From contig JANBPK010000749.1 of the NCBI GenBank assembly GCA_027579435.1, positions 124,001 through 188,000 on the forward strand: 64,000 nt of DNA, in the 5' to 3' direction. Below, in pieces: positions 22,801 to 35,443 of the stretch; positions within the stretch are counted from its first letter, which is position 1, and each line of letters opens with the position of its first letter. Position numbers and translations under genes: made by a program. The stretch is from Candolleomyces eurysporus. Taxonomy: Eukaryota; Basidiomycota; Agaricomycetes; Agaricales; Psathyrellaceae. Below the pieces are notes generated by a model. That model was not told the origin of the DNA, made no database searches, and saw only the letters and a list, made by a program, of their open reading frames with translations.

Positions 22801-25748
22801 GAGCCCTGGCTTGCGGTTCTCCTGCGGCTACACGGTATGCATTTCCTTGCGCTCAATCTCTTTTATTTTAACAATACTGTCTCCAGATGACCAGAGCAGT
22901 GCTTTCCGATGCTATCGCTCTTATTCGTGGTGACCGATTCTATACTACCTCGTTCACACCGGAGACCTTGACAACTTGGGGATTCCACGACGCTACGACT
23001 CGCCCAGATAGCGGTGGATTGGGCGCACATCGTAAGTTCTGCTGATACGCCTTTGCTTGTGCGTCCAACTGACATCATCTATCTAGTTCCCAAGCTCCTC
23101 ATGCGTCACTTCCCTCGCCACTATCCTTTCAACAACGTCTACGGTGGGTTAACCTGATGCCGACCTCGATTGCATGGCTCACCAGGAGCTCTAGGCATCT
23201 TCCCCTTCTTCACACCCAAGAAGATGAAGGAGAGTCTCGAAAGGCAGGGTGTCATCACCAAGAATCCTCCCAACTACGTTTTCGATCGACCAGCTGCCCC
23301 TGGCTCCATTCCTAAGTTCATCGATACCTTTGAGGCCATCAACGTCGTCTTCAACGACCCAACCAAGTTCGTCTCCGGCTACAACCTTTCTGGCTTGGGC
23401 GACGGTTATGGATTCATGATGGCCATTGATAAGGTCCCGCAGTACGTCGTCTTCCTACTCGGTGACAGCTACTGTCAACTGATTTGGTGATGCATAGACA
23501 CGACAAAGACAAGGCGATGGTATGGCTCACAAATGTGTGAATCTCAAGTGTGAAATACTAAAAATTTTATAGGCGGTTGGTGCTACCGTTGGTCCTAAGC
23601 CTCAGTTCGATGGCTACGTCAAGTGGTTCAAGGAGATTACCCAGAAAGAGCTCAAGGAGCAGACATTCAGGTATGTTTTCATTTCGTACTATTTTATCAC
23701 AGCTCCCCCTGACCGCCTTTCTCACAATTTAGGGTCGGCAAGACCAATTACGTCGACGTTTGGCAGCTCGTTAAGACCGTCCATACCTACTGGGCTGCTG
23801 ATCAGTTGGTATGTCATCTACCTACCCAAAGTCCGTGGGCAGCCACATTTCTGACTGATTTTCTTTTCAGTGCGGTATATCTCTCAAGACCAAGGAAAAT
23901 CCTCGTGGCAAATACACCGTCAACGAGGTCTTCGATTACTTCTGTGATCTGGTAAGGCTTACTTGTGCCTGTCCTCCATCTTGATCGACCCTTACGTATG
24001 TGTTTTCACAGTTCACTGCGTCATTCCTCGGTCTCGGCGACACTGAGCGCTTCTGGGAGCTCCTGCAAAAGGCTCGCAAGGCTAGCGACGTCATTCAAGG
24101 CGCGACCCGAGAGTCCGTGATACGTGTCGGCCCTGACCTCGAGGATCCTAAAGGAAAGTCTGATCCATACCGTGTTGTAAGTATTTCACTCTACTAGTTC
24201 ACTCAACCGCGACATGACTGACGACTGGCCAAATCAAGGGTGTTTTGAAAGGATGGGCCCGCGAAATTCAAGACTACTATTGCCCTCCTGAGGAACTCGG
24301 CTGGTGGCAGTTCATCTCCCGTCTCACAGCTACTAAACGCCCGGTCAACGAGCTTGTTGCGAACATTGTCGGCCTTGCGAACGGGTCGTCTGTTAACCAA
24401 GCTCATACCGCCCTCAACGTTATCGACTTCTACCTTGAGGACTCGAGGAAGGAGTACTTGAAGGATATCTTGAGACTCATCGCTAAGGACGACGCGGACA
24501 GCAACAAACGTCTCAGGGGTTACATTCGCGAAGCTATGAGTGAGTCACCATGATTTCTACTCACTTGAATCGATTGCTGATTACGCCTTTATCCGAAAAT
24601 AGGGCTGAACCCTCAATTCACTGGTCTCTGGCGTGTTGCCGTCGTGGAGACTGACGTTCCTGGAGTCGGCAAAGTCAAGCCGGGCGAACGTATCTGGGGT
24701 GGATTCAAGAAGGCTCATTTGAACGTACGTGAACGTTATTCCATGTGAACTCTCCGCCTCAGCTCATCTGGTCGCACCCCCACAGCCCATGGACTTCCCC
24801 AACCCCACGACCGTCGATCCTACTCGCGATCCCAGCAAGTACCAGCTCAATGGTAAGCGGGACACTTTCTCATCTTCCGGTCGAATGGGCGATCTAAATA
24901 TTTGATACTATCAGGTGGAGGCTTCCACTTGTGCATTGGTGTCGACTTCGCCATTGATGTCATCGCCGAGATCCTCAAGATCATCCTCCCCCTCAAGGGT
25001 CTCCGTCGTGCTCCTGGTGACGCTGGCCGTCTCGTGATGACCACCAAGATCTTCAACCTTGTTGAGGTATGGCTCCTGATTTGTTGTAGCATAAATAAAC
25101 TTCTAACTCGGGGATTACACTAGACCAACCAGTACGTGAAGCCCGATGGTTCGTTGAGCGACTGGCCTCAATCCATGAAGATTGCTGTACGTCGCTTTGA
25201 TCTTTCCGAAATCGTTCGACGTTTGGCTGACTTACAATGACTTCCAGTGGGACGACTAAACAGCTCGCTACATTTTTCTACTTCACACTGACGCTCCATG
25301 CTACCTATGCCTCGATATGATCGCTACAAAAGAATGCCTCCTTCATGTACATTACGAATAAGCAACCCGGACCATTTCTCCCCACCTGCTTGGACTGAAC
25401 TGCGATCTTCATAAGCAAGAAAGACTAAGGATTCAATGTGAAGCTCATAGCGTAACAATGTATCTCACAGTCCGATTTCGTTCGAATTTTTCCCCGCTCT
25501 GTATCAATTGCCGCCCAAGCCTGTAGTCTCTTGCAGGCGCACTCCACTCAGCAATCGTCCCATATCGATTATCACGCTGTCACACTATTGATGGAAGCAT
25601 CATTGGAAACTGCAACAAAGACGGAGGTATGAGCCTCATATGACCTATATCCGAGATACGAGAAGACTTAGATAGGCTTCGCGAACTAAGAAACTGCGAT
25701 CGAGCGTAGCCTCCACATCAACACTCGCATAAACCAACCCCGGCCTGA
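19881..25748. repeat. Tandem duplication, unit 1
   Basis: Near-identical sequence recurs at 26576-32336 in the same orientation. The unit starts about 150 bp upstream of the membrane-domain gene's ATG, covers the whole Ppo gene with all its introns, and ends about 490 bp past its stop. Introns and flanks match almost as well as exons, so the duplication is recent. Unit 1 keeps a segment near 19936-19975 and about 37 bp near 25385-25425 that unit 2 lacks. Confidence 0.9.
20351..25259 (+). CDS. Linoleate dioxygenase/P450 fusion (psi-producing oxygenase family), intact copy
   Basis: Twenty-eight exons join in phase to 3408 nt, or 1135 residues, the normal size for the Ppo/linoleate diol synthase family. 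The N-terminal heme peroxidase-type dioxygenase domain has the distal His in RVDHAGGNSALTFAF (His225), LDLSPLYGN, IVFNRNHNYIAG and the catalytic YRWH (Tyr415, His418). LSDAIALIRGDRFYTT follows. The C-terminal P450-like domain has ExxR as EAMR (995-998) and the heme-thiolate loop GGGFHLCIG with Cys1067. The first domain would oxygenate linoleic or oleic acid to a hydroperoxide. Since the Cys is present, the second could isomerise it to a diol or epoxy alcohol. Such oxylipins act in fungal sporulation and development. No signal peptide is seen. Exact regiospecificity cannot be read from sequence. Confidence 0.93.
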
Positions 25749-26575
25749 AACCTCTGTGAAACCCGCTCTGGTTGTCCATTTGCCAGAGATTTTAACCAGT
25801 GCCTGGTTGGAATCCATTCGACACCTGGTTGGATTTCAGCTTTCCTTGGTTGTTGATCAACCAAGTCCTTAGGATGGCTCAATAGGTTGTTAGTAAGTAT
25901 CCGAAAATGGCCAAATTCAACCTACAGTCATTTGCATAACTTTTGCCAGTTGCANTTTTTTTTTGTGAGAAGAGTTGTTCTGAGGCATTTTGACTTGGGT
26001 TCATACATGCAATTTTGAGCGCGGCTAATGTAGAAGGAGGCGCGGTGATGACGTATTTGGCTGACATAACATCAGATCTCGAACATTCTTGCTGGTCGAA
26101 TTGCGTTCAGTGGAGGCGACGCTGAAATCGGCAGACACAATACCATCCAGCTATGGCCCTCGTGTGCCAATTGCTGCTGAAATGTGGTCATTTTGGACAC
26201 TGTACATTGCCCCAGTTCTCCTTATATGACGCTTCCGGGAGCGGCGCTACTATGACGTGCTCCTTGTCCGACTTCAAGTTCTCAACATCTGCTTGCAGTT
26301 CGACATCACTGCAGATGATATTTGCGAGGTTGAAGCTGGATTTGTGAAGTGGGTTGGTGACTATGAGTGGTACGTGTATCGTGATTCAACAGACTGTCTG
26401 CTTCTCAATGCCCTCCAAGCTGTCTCCAGGTTTTATTATCAGAAAAATCTGTTATGGTTGTCAGCTTGTCCGGTTACGGTGCATGCTCTTTTGCATATCG
26501 CTGAAGGAATCCGCGCAATGGGGCCTGTGTGGTGCTACTGGGCATTTCCCATGGAACGGTACTGCGGGAAGCTCC
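25749..26575. other. Spacer between the two Ppo copies, not duplicated
   Basis: This 827-bp block has no match in the flanks of unit 2. Its right half is a decayed transposase (separate entry). The left half has no recognisable coding sequence and includes an N before a run of T at 25955. Confidence 0.75.
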
Positions 26576-26580
26576 GATAA
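26115..26580 (+). pseudogene. Decayed DNA transposase fragment (Tnp2/DUF4218-like)
   Basis: The frame reads IPSSYGPRVPIAAEMWSFWT, then YIAPVLLI, a TGA stop near 26226, and RFRERRYYDVLLVRLQVLN. It continues with DDICEVEAGFVKWVGDYE and HALLHIAEGIRAMGPVWCYW followed by FPMERYCG. This order and the GPVW-W-FPMERYCG block are typical of C-terminal parts of large transposases common in basidiomycetes. The in-frame stop and the missing N- and C-termini show it is dead. The similarity ends at the start of duplication unit 2, so the duplication breakpoint lies inside or at the edge of the old element. Confidence 0.7.
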
Positions 26581-29500
26581 TGAATAGTCAGAGGCGCCGA
26601 ACTGGTTTGGGACCCCAGAACCGCTTAGTGAATATGTCGTTCTGGACTTGCTGCTTGAACGAGCCAGCCAACACGACTTTTCTGCTTCTAAATTCATGAC
26701 CTAAAGCATTGGTACGAATTCAATCGTTCTTCAGCCAATGGTACACTCATCGTTTGGCCAATATGTATAAGTGAAACCGAACAGAGCCCATTTTCCAGGA
26801 ATGGTGTCCGGAACATACGCTCCTACCCCAGTCTCGAATTACATCCAGTCATCTGCCAGTGCTAGAATGTATTGCTCACTTGATCGTTGCGTTCACGTTC
26901 TTTGTTATCGATGAAAGCTCTACTCTTCTGTGCACCCCAGATCTTCTTCCCGATTCGTCTCTGTTCAGTATTGAACTAAAGCTGCAGGAAAGGACGCGTC
27001 GCCTTCGCCCAGCTCTCTACCAATGTCGTTGCTCTCCAAAATCTACGACAAAGCGAAGGACGCGAAGTCCGACGACAAACCTGACGCACTATGGCACCCA
27101 TCCACCGACTGGTACGATGGTCCAACCGGCCTGGCACTCAAGGACATCGTAGAGACTCTCCTTCTGTCCCTTCGTCCCGCTCCTGAGGCTCTCGACGGGT
27201 ACTACGATTACCAGTTGGATGCAAAAACTGATTCACGCGACCGAAATATTATCGCGAAGCTGAACGACCTTCTCGCTCCTTATATATCCAAGGAGGCAAA
27301 GCCCGCAATTAGTGCGAAGATTACTGTAAGTTATCCGCTAAGCAACTGTACCGGGGACTTAAGCCCTGTCCGTCAGGCTCTTGTCGACAAAGTTATTCAT
27401 CCTCAAGCTGAGAATGACCGTCTCGGATTCGTGAGTAGCTTGGATGTCTGTTCACTGGCGCTGGCTCACTTTGTTTTCTAGTTCGAGGACTTGCTATCCG
27501 GCTTGTCGATGTCACCACCTGACTCCAAGGCTGGACGCCTCCTCGCAAACAAGGCTGTTGGAGTCCTCTACAACACCATCCCTCACCCTGTCGACACCCT
27601 CCTGGACAAAGAATACACCTTCAGACAAGCAGATGGTAGCAAGAATAACATCCACGTCCACTCTGTCGGCCAGGCTGGTCAACCTTACGCTCGCAGCGTT
27701 CAACCCAAGAAGAGCATCCACCCAAGCACTCTTCCAGATCCCGAGTTGATTTTCGAACACCTGCTCAGAGCTAGAGATGTAAGCTCCATTTTCTAATTGT
27801 CCTAGACGAATGACATGCTAATTTGATCGGTTTAGCGCGTTGATCATGCTGGAGGCAACTCTGCTTTGACGTTTGCCTTCGCTTCTCTTGTCACACATTC
27901 CATATTCAAAACCAGTATTTCAAACCCATGGATTAACGACGCGAGCTCCTACCTCGACCTCAGCCCGCTCTATGGAAATAGTGAGCCTTTCATTCCCCCT
28001 GCGTCAACCATTTAAGTTAACTGCTATTTAGACGCTGAAGAAGTGAAGTCGGTCCGTGACCCGTCGAGCGGTGGTCGTGGTTTGATCTACCCTGATACCT
28101 TTGCCGATGCAAGGCTTTCATTCCTTCCTCCAGCAGTTGGCGCATTGCTTATCGTATTCAACCGTAACCACAACTACATCGCGGGTCAACTCCTCAAACT
28201 CAACGAGAAGAAGAAGTGGGCTCCGTATCCCATTTCTGACGCGGCAAAGGCCACGCAGCAGGATGATGAGATCTTCGAGACTGCTCGTCTTGTCAAGTTA
28301 GTCCCCGACTTCCTTTTGTCGCTANTTTTTTACTCATTATCTTGTCTTTTCCAGTTGCGGGCATTTCATCTCCATGATCAGTAAGTATATTCGATGTCAG
28401 AGTTGTGCATTGGCTTATAATTTTGTGTAGTGAACGACTATGTCGCTGGCTTCCTCGGTCTTTCTGAAGGAAACGCCTGGAGCATCAATGCATTTGATGT
28501 AACTACTTGTCTCGGTTTCCCTCTCCGTTCAGCACCACTCATTTGCTACTGTAGCCCATCAAGCTCTTGAACGGCACCAAGGTCCAGCGAGGGGAGGGTA
28601 ACCATGTCAGCGTCGAGTTCAACGTCTTGTACCGAGTACGTTCCTACTCCGCGCTCACCTTGATCTGCAACTAAAGGCCAAAATTGCAGTGGCACACAAC
28701 GACATCTGCTCGAGACGAGGAGTGGACCAAGGACTTCTTCACCGGTTCGGCATCGCCATTATTCCCAAACAAGGACATAGAACAGATTCCCGTTCGCGAA
28801 CTCCTTGGCACCTTGGGCTCATACATTACCACTGCAACCAAGTTCCCACCCCACAAGCGTGCATTTGCAGGGTGAGTTCGTCTCCAATACTTTTGAGGAA
28901 AAGATACTCACTGATGTTTCCCCAGGCTGTCGCGTGGTCCTGACGGCAAGTTCAACAGCGATGACCTCGCGCGTATTCTTCAGGACGCTACAGAATCACC
29001 CGCTGGGCAATATCGTGCACGTGGGACTCCAGCAGTCTTCAAGCCTATCGAGATGTTGGGTATCAACCAAGCCAGACGATGGGGTGTCTGCACGGTACGT
29101 CATAAGGTCTAATCTTTGATCGCTGCCTTGGCTAACATATTTATGCGATTTCAGATGAACGAGTTCAGGGCCTGGTACGGCTTGAAGCGTAAGCATTTCA
29201 GTATCCTTCGTGATTCTCATGTGCTAATCTCTAATATAGAGTTTGACAGCTTCGAAGAATGGAATTCGGATAAGGAGATTGCTGTAGGTTTTGCTCATGT
29301 CATATCTTCCTGTGGATCTCACATGCGGCTTAGAACGCTGCTCGCGATCTTTACGGCCATGTCGACAACCTCGAGCTTTATGTGGGTATCATGCCTTAGG
29401 ATTTACAAGTTCTGACTCTGAGCTGACACCACCTAAGGTCGGTCTTCAATGCGAGCAGCACATGCCTCTGAGCCCTGGCTTGCGGTTCTCCTGCGGCTAC

Positions 29501-32336
29501 ACGGTATACATCTCCTTGTGCTCAATCTCTTTTGTTTTAACAATACTATCTCCAGATGACTAAAACAGTGCTTTCCGATGCTATCGCTCTTATTCGTGGC
29601 GACCGATTCTATACTACCTCGTTCACACCGGAGACCTTGACAACTTGGGGATTCCACGACGCTACGACTCGCCCAGATAGCGGTGGATTGGGCGCACATC
29701 GTAGGTTATGCTGATACGTCTTTGCTTGTACATCCAACTGACATCATCTATCTAGTTCCCAAGCTCCTCATGCGTCACTTCCCTCGCCACTATCCTTTCA
29801 ACAACGTCTACGGTGGGTTAACCTGATGTCGACCTCGATTGCATGGCTCACCCGAAACTCTAGGCATCTTTCCCTTCTTCACACCGAAGAAGATGAAGGA
29901 GAGTCTTGGAAGGCAGGGTGTCATCACCAAGAATCCTCCCAACTACGTTTTCGATCGCCCGACTGCCCCTGGTCCCATTCCCAAGTTTATCGATACCTTT
30001 GAGGCCATCAACGTCGTCTTCAATGACCCAACCAAGTTTGTCTCCGGCTACAACCTTTCTGGCTTGGGCGACGGTTATGGATTCATGATGGCCATTGATA
30101 AGGTCCCGCAGTACGTCGTCTTCCTACTCGCCAGCAACTACTGTCAACTGATTTGGTGACGCGTAGGCACGACAGAGATAAGGCGATGGTATGGCTCACA
30201 AATCTGCGAATCTCAAGTGTGAGGTACTAAACATTTTATAGGCGGTCGGTGCTACCGTTGGCCCTAAGCCTCAGTTCGATGGCTACGTCAAGTGGTTCAA
30301 GGAGATTACCCAGAAAGAGCTCAAGGAGCAGACATTCAGGTATGTTTTCGTTTTGTACTATTTTATCACAGCTCCCCCTGACCGCCTTTCCCACAATGTA
30401 GGGTCGGCAAGACCAATTACGTCGACGTTTGGCAGCTCGTTAAGACCGTCCATACCTACTGGGCTGCTGATCAGTTGGTATGTCATCTATCTACCTGAAG
30501 TCCGTGGGCAGCCACATTTCTGACCAATTTTCTTTTCAGTGTGGTATTCCTCTCAAGACCAAGGAAAATCCTCGTGGTAAATACACCGTCAACGAGGTCT
30601 TCGATTACTTCTGTGATCTTGTAAGACTTGTTTGTGCCTGCCATCCGGCTAATTGACCCTTACGTATGTGTTTTCACAGTTCACTGCATCGTTCCTTGGT
30701 CTTGGCGACACCGAACGCTTCTCCTGCAAAAGGCTCGCAAGGCTAGCGACGTCATCCAAGGCGCGACCCGAGAGTCCGTGATACGTGTCGCCCCCGACCT
30801 CGAGGATCCTAAAGGAAAGTCTGATCCATACCGTGTCGTAAGTATTTTACTCTACTAACTCACCGAACCGCGACCTGACTGACGACTGGCCAAATCAAGG
30901 GTGTTTTGAAAGGATGGGCCCGCGAAATTCAAGACTACTATTGCCCTCCTGAGGAACTCGGCTGGTGGCAGTTCATCTCCCGTCTCACAGCTACTAAACG
31001 TCCGGTCAACGAGCTTGTCGCGAACATTGTCGGCCTTGCGAACGGGTCGTCTGTCAACCAAGCTCATACCGCCCTCAACGTTATCGACTTCTACCTTGAG
31101 GACTCGAGGAAGGAGAACTTAAAGGATATCTTGAGACTCATCGCTAAGGACGACGCGGACAGCAACAAACGTCTCAGAGGTTACATTCGTGAAGCTATGA
31201 GTGAGTCACCGTAAATCCTACTCACTTGAATCGATTGCTGATTACGCCTTATCCTTATCCGAAAATAGGGCTGAACCCTCAATTCACTGGTCTCTGGCGT
31301 GTTGCGGTCGTGGAGACTGACGTTCCTGGAGTCGGCAAAGTCAAGCCAGACGAACGTATCTGGGGTGGATTCAAGAAGGCTCATTTGAACGTACGTGAAC
31401 GTTATTCCATGTGAACTCTCCGTCTCAGCTCATCTGGTCGCACCCCCACAGCCCATGGACTTCCCCAACCCCACGACCGTCGATCCTACTCGCGATCCCA
31501 GCAAGTACCAGCTCAATGGTAAGCAGGGCACTTTCTCATCTTGTGGTCGAATGGGCGATCTAATTATTTGATACTATCAGGTGGAGGCTTCCACTTGTGC
31601 ATTGGTGTCGACTTCGCCATTGATGTCATCGCCGAGATCCTCAAGATCATCCTCCCTCTCAAGGGCCTTCGTCGTGCTCCTGGTGACGCTGGCCGTCTCG
31701 TGATGACCACGAAGATCTTCAACCTTGTTGAGGTATGGCTCCTGATTCGCCGTAGTGTAAATAAACTTCTAACTCGGGGATTGCACTAGACCAACCAGTA
31801 CGTGAAGCCCGACGGTTCGTTGAGCGACTGGCCTCAATCCATGAAGATCGCTGTACGTCGCTTTGATCTTTCTGAAACCACTCGACGTTTAACTGACTGA
31901 CAATGACTTCTAGTGGGATGACTAAACAACTCGCTACATTTTTCTACTGCACACTGACGCTCCATGCTACCTATGCCTCGCTCTGATCGCTACAAAAGAA
32001 TACCTCCTTCATGTATATTACGAATAAGCAACCCGGACGATTTCTCCATAAGCAAGAAAGATTAAGAATTGGTGAAGCTCATAGCATAACAACGCATCTC
32101 ACAGCACATTTTCGTTCGAAATTTTCTCTGTGGCCTCTACCCAAGTCTGTAATTTCTTGCAGACGTACTCAACTCAGCAAGCGTCCCGAACCTTCTTGGA
32201 CGTTGCAGCAAAGACGGAGGCATAGGCGCCCATATGCCCTCATCCGAGGCACGAAAAGACCGAGGACGAGCCAAGAGACTGCGACCGTCGAGCGTAGCCT
32301 CCACATGCACACTCGTATGAACCAAGCCCGGCCTGA
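26576..32336. repeat. Tandem duplication, unit 2
   Basis: This is the second unit of the tandem duplication described at 19881-25748, offset by about 6.67-6.70 kb. It keeps the promoter-side sequence but not the membrane-domain gene. Differences include a short deletion near 26640, one fewer 9-bp AAGGACGCG-type repeat in exon 1 (DAKDAK to DAK), a 7-bp deletion in the P450 half, and a deletion of about 37 bp after the stop. Confidence 0.9.
27023..31925 (+). pseudogene. Tandem Ppo copy with 7-bp deletion; P450 end out of frame
   Basis: The exon layout follows the intact copy, with MSLLSKIYDKAKDAKSDDK at the start and WDD-stop at 31914-31925. The dioxygenase half is complete, including the DHAGGNSALTFAF, FNRNHN and YRWH motifs. 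In the exon beginning TTCACTGCATCG, seven bases present in copy 1 (around 24053-24060, CTGGGAG) are missing at 30721. The frame then runs into TGA at 30779-30781, giving a predicted product of about 872 residues without ExxR and the heme-thiolate Cys. Downstream exons remain open in the old frame. The gene may make a dioxygenase lacking the second domain, or be a recent pseudogene. A 7-base loss is not the usual homopolymer error of this draft. An N at 28325 lies in an intron. Confidence 0.8.
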
Positions 32337-33060
32337 GGGGTGAAGCAAACCGCGAAATACCATCCAAAAAGAAAAAGAAAAGCTATCAGTCTGGCAATTG
32401 ACTATTACGACGACAGACAAGCTACACCATCGGTAACCGTATAGACTAAAAAATTAACAGGAAAGAGAAAAAGCGAATAGTCATTTGCATATTACTGTAT
32501 CAAGCTGTATCAAGGGTAAAGGAAGAAGGGACAGGTTAGGATGCGTACCGATTAGCATGATATGATAAAACGAGAGAGGAAGAGGGTTGAAAAAAAAAGA
32601 GTGACTGTAATGTACACCATGAATGGATGGTATGAGCTCCACGGATCCACGAATCAGAACACAAGAAAGGAAAAGAGAGGATATGCAATGGACAGTATGT
32701 AAGTAGGTAGGTCAAGGGCGGAGGAAGAGGAGAGTCCATACTAAGAAGAGGTAATTCGAAGGAGAAGACGAAAAGACTATAGTAGTGACCATAGATTACG
32801 AATAAAGAGAAAGTGGAAGGGGGTGAAAGACTACTATTAAAAAACACCTGTTGTAAAGATCCAAGAAAATGGGGAGTGTGTAAGATAAATTGCGTATACC
32901 GTGTACCTATGGGTGAATGAACGTTGACCCTTAAAACGTAGACTGCCGATCGTTGAATGCTGGAAGATGAGAAGTAGAAATACATATGTCGTTTGCTTGA
33001 AAAAGATGTCGATTATCTTGCGAAAGGGTGATCATGTCTTCTTGTTCTGTTCGTTCAAAT
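32337..33060. other. Intergenic, no gene recognised
   Basis: A-rich on the plus strand, with no supported coding sequence. It is probably the 3' region of the minus-strand gene that ends at 33061. Confidence 0.5.
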
Positions 33061-35146
33061 TCATTGCCCTCCCCAAGCGGGCACGGCGCCTCTCGAATGG
33101 CCGCCATTCCGGCCTTGGCTATCAAAGGCCTCCACGAACCGGGCATAAGTCTCGGCCTCCTCCTCGTCATCGTCACCCTCGCCCGCACTACTCCGCTTCG
33201 TCCACCCACCCCCGTATTCCTCGGCTTGCTCGTCCTCATCATATAACGGCGACTTGGGATGCCTGCGTCCACCAGCGCTCGAAGGACCTCGACTCTGCAC
33301 ACCCTCTGCAGCATTCAAATGCCNTCCTCAGACTCTTGATCGAATGCTGCCTCTTCGGATGAACCAGCATCCTCGACAAATTCAACTCGCCATCATCCTC
33401 CTCCTCACTTGCAGACTGCTGACTATCAGGATCACCGCCGATCCCGCCACCAGCCAAATACAGATTCTTCACATCATTCGCAGTCGACGGTCGGCCCTTG
33501 CCATGATTCCAGGTATCGTCCTCGGTCTGGGTCCTCGCGAGGCTAGGGAGCCGGTCTACCTCCTGCCCTGGGCCTGCTTCCTCCCGCCCCCGTCCACGCC
33601 TCTCGNCTGCCCCGGCGTGTCAGAGAGGTTGCCCGACTGCCCGGCGCACTGCGGCACACGACGCGGGTCCGGGATACCTGGCTCTCACTCCTCCCTGCCC
33701 TGCCCTGCTCGATCATCGCAAACAGGGGTGGAGGCACCAACAACAGCGTGTTCGTCTGGTCAGACAGCCCATGCCGATGTCGAGCTGTACCCGTAGTATG
33801 CTGGGAGATCGAACTGCGGGATGTTCGGAGCTGGGGTGCCTGGAGCCGCTGATGCTGCTGCTGCTGCTGCTTCCTTGGGCTGGTAGGATGATAGCCATCG
33901 TGGATAGGGCCGCCCGCATGACCCCCAAAGCGCAGTGCCCGAGTCACAGAGTCGAGCCATGTCTCTGGCAGCGGGGGCTGGTATTCCTCCTCGCCCTCTC
34001 CATTGCCCTTCTGGCTGAATATGATGCTCGGATCATCTTCGTCGTGATTTGCACGCTTGTTGCGTCGTGTTTTGAACGAAAAGGCCGTACGTCCGTGCGC
34101 AGGCGTCGAATTGGGTCGTGATGGGGGGCGGATGCTGGTCGTGGAGGCCATATGGCGCAGGTATGCCCCAGCGAGAGACGGCTGGGGCTGAGCGAGAGGG
34201 GCGTCGCGTTTCGGTTTCGGCTGATGCAGAATCACTTGCGAATTCTGCCTCGACATGTCCGCCGGGGGAGGTGGTGGGAACTTCTGGTAGGTCTGCAGCA
34301 ACCGATTCCTGGCTTCTGAAACATGTCGAGCTGGCCGGGGTGTGGAATCATTGAAGCTCTCGTTCGAGGGTGATTGGGCATTGCTACTCGAGGCCGTATC
34401 ACGCCGTTGCAGCGGAGATGGCGGTGGCGAGTAGGTGTCCTCCTCTGCACGATCCGGTTCTGCGGCACCCGCTGTTGGAAACAGATGGGCGAGGAACTCG
34501 ACGACGGCCCCGATACCGCCTGGTTTGTCGTCGGGCTTGCTCGAGTCGTCTTTGCGATCGGTTTCTGGGGTAAACACGCGCGTCTCCTTGTAGCCGGCCT
34601 CCTTGAGCAGGTCCTCGAGTCTCTCGTATGTTTTCGAGGTTCCCCTTCGGTGGAGAGGTACCCTGCCCAGGTCAGGATACCGAGATCTATTCGTTCTTGG
34701 CGGTGGCGTTGTCGGTCCAGGGGGCGAGCTTGAGGCATACGAGGTCGACGTTGTCCCTGAATTCACGGTGGATTGCGTTCGAGTTGGCGAGATGGGGCCG
34801 TCGTCGTCAGTCTGCAATACCAAGGTCAGATGGCGACATTTTAATAAACGTAAAATAAGACAGACCCCTGCGGTATCCATCCTGCTGATAGTCCTTGGAT
34901 TTACGTTGGCCATGATATAAGGGTCATAAAGCAGGGCTCTAATGAGCCAGAAGGCAGGCCTCGCAGCGCTTCTGTCGTGGTGGTGGGTCCCTGGAAGATT
35001 TCCGAGAATGCGGTCGCGAAGAACAAATCCAAAACTTTGCGCTTCGTGTCCATGAACGCTGTGGGAACATATTGCCGTTTCCGGGTACCTTGCCCGCTGC
35101 CCTTGGATTCGGGATTCGGGAAGGTCTTGTCTAAGTGCCTCGACAT
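33061..35146 (-). CDS. Ser/Pro-rich protein of unknown function
   Basis: A long minus-strand reading frame of low-complexity sequence runs from about 34830 to 33061. Two N calls break it, at 33606 and 33324. Reading past each N as a spurious base keeps one continuous frame that joins SLTRRG to EEAGPGQEVDRLPSLARTQT and QHSIKSLR to HLNAAEGVQSRGP. The most conserved-looking parts are TYERLEDLLKEAGYKETRVF and SRTRVVCRSAPGS; the acidic C-terminus includes GEGDDDEEEAET. A 5' exon is likely: the intron GTCTGT to TTGCAG near 34800-34865 joins MANVNPRTISRMDTAG to TDDDGPISPT. The frame starting MSRHLDKTF at 35146 may be the first exon, but the join is not clear, so the start is uncertain. I do not recognise the family. 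Confidence 0.6.
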
Positions 35147-35363
35147 TTGTAGATTAGCGCAACAGGTCTTTTGTGCAGAAAGGAACTAGTCTGAGTCACA
35201 TAAACAATAAAATTGAACGAGCCAAACATGGGATAGGATTTTGTTCTTCGAAAACGGATTCAGAATAGTGCCCAATGTTCTTCCAATGTTCTTCTAGCGC
35301 GACTTTCTCTGAGGTTTTGGAGGGCTTGCAGTCCACAAAGAAACACCGAGCACTCCCTCCAAC

Positions 35364-35443
35364 GGTTCAGTGGTCTAGTGGTTATGATTTCTGTCTCACA
35401 TGTTGCTCACAGAAGGTCCCCGGTTCGACCCCGGGCTGAACCA
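35364..35443 (+). tRNA. tRNA-Glu (CTC) with 11-nt intron
   Basis: The acceptor GGTTCAG (35364-35370) pairs perfectly with CTGAACC, followed by discriminator A at 35443. The D-arm contains GGTCTAGTGGTTA. The anticodon stem TTTCT pairs with AGAAG around loop GTCTCA, which gives anticodon CTC. An 11-nt insert after position 37 (CATGTTGCTCA) is at the standard tRNA intron place. The T-arm CCCGG-TTCGACC-CCGGG is perfect. A short T-run right after the gene (35445-35449) is the pol III terminator. Confidence 0.92.
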
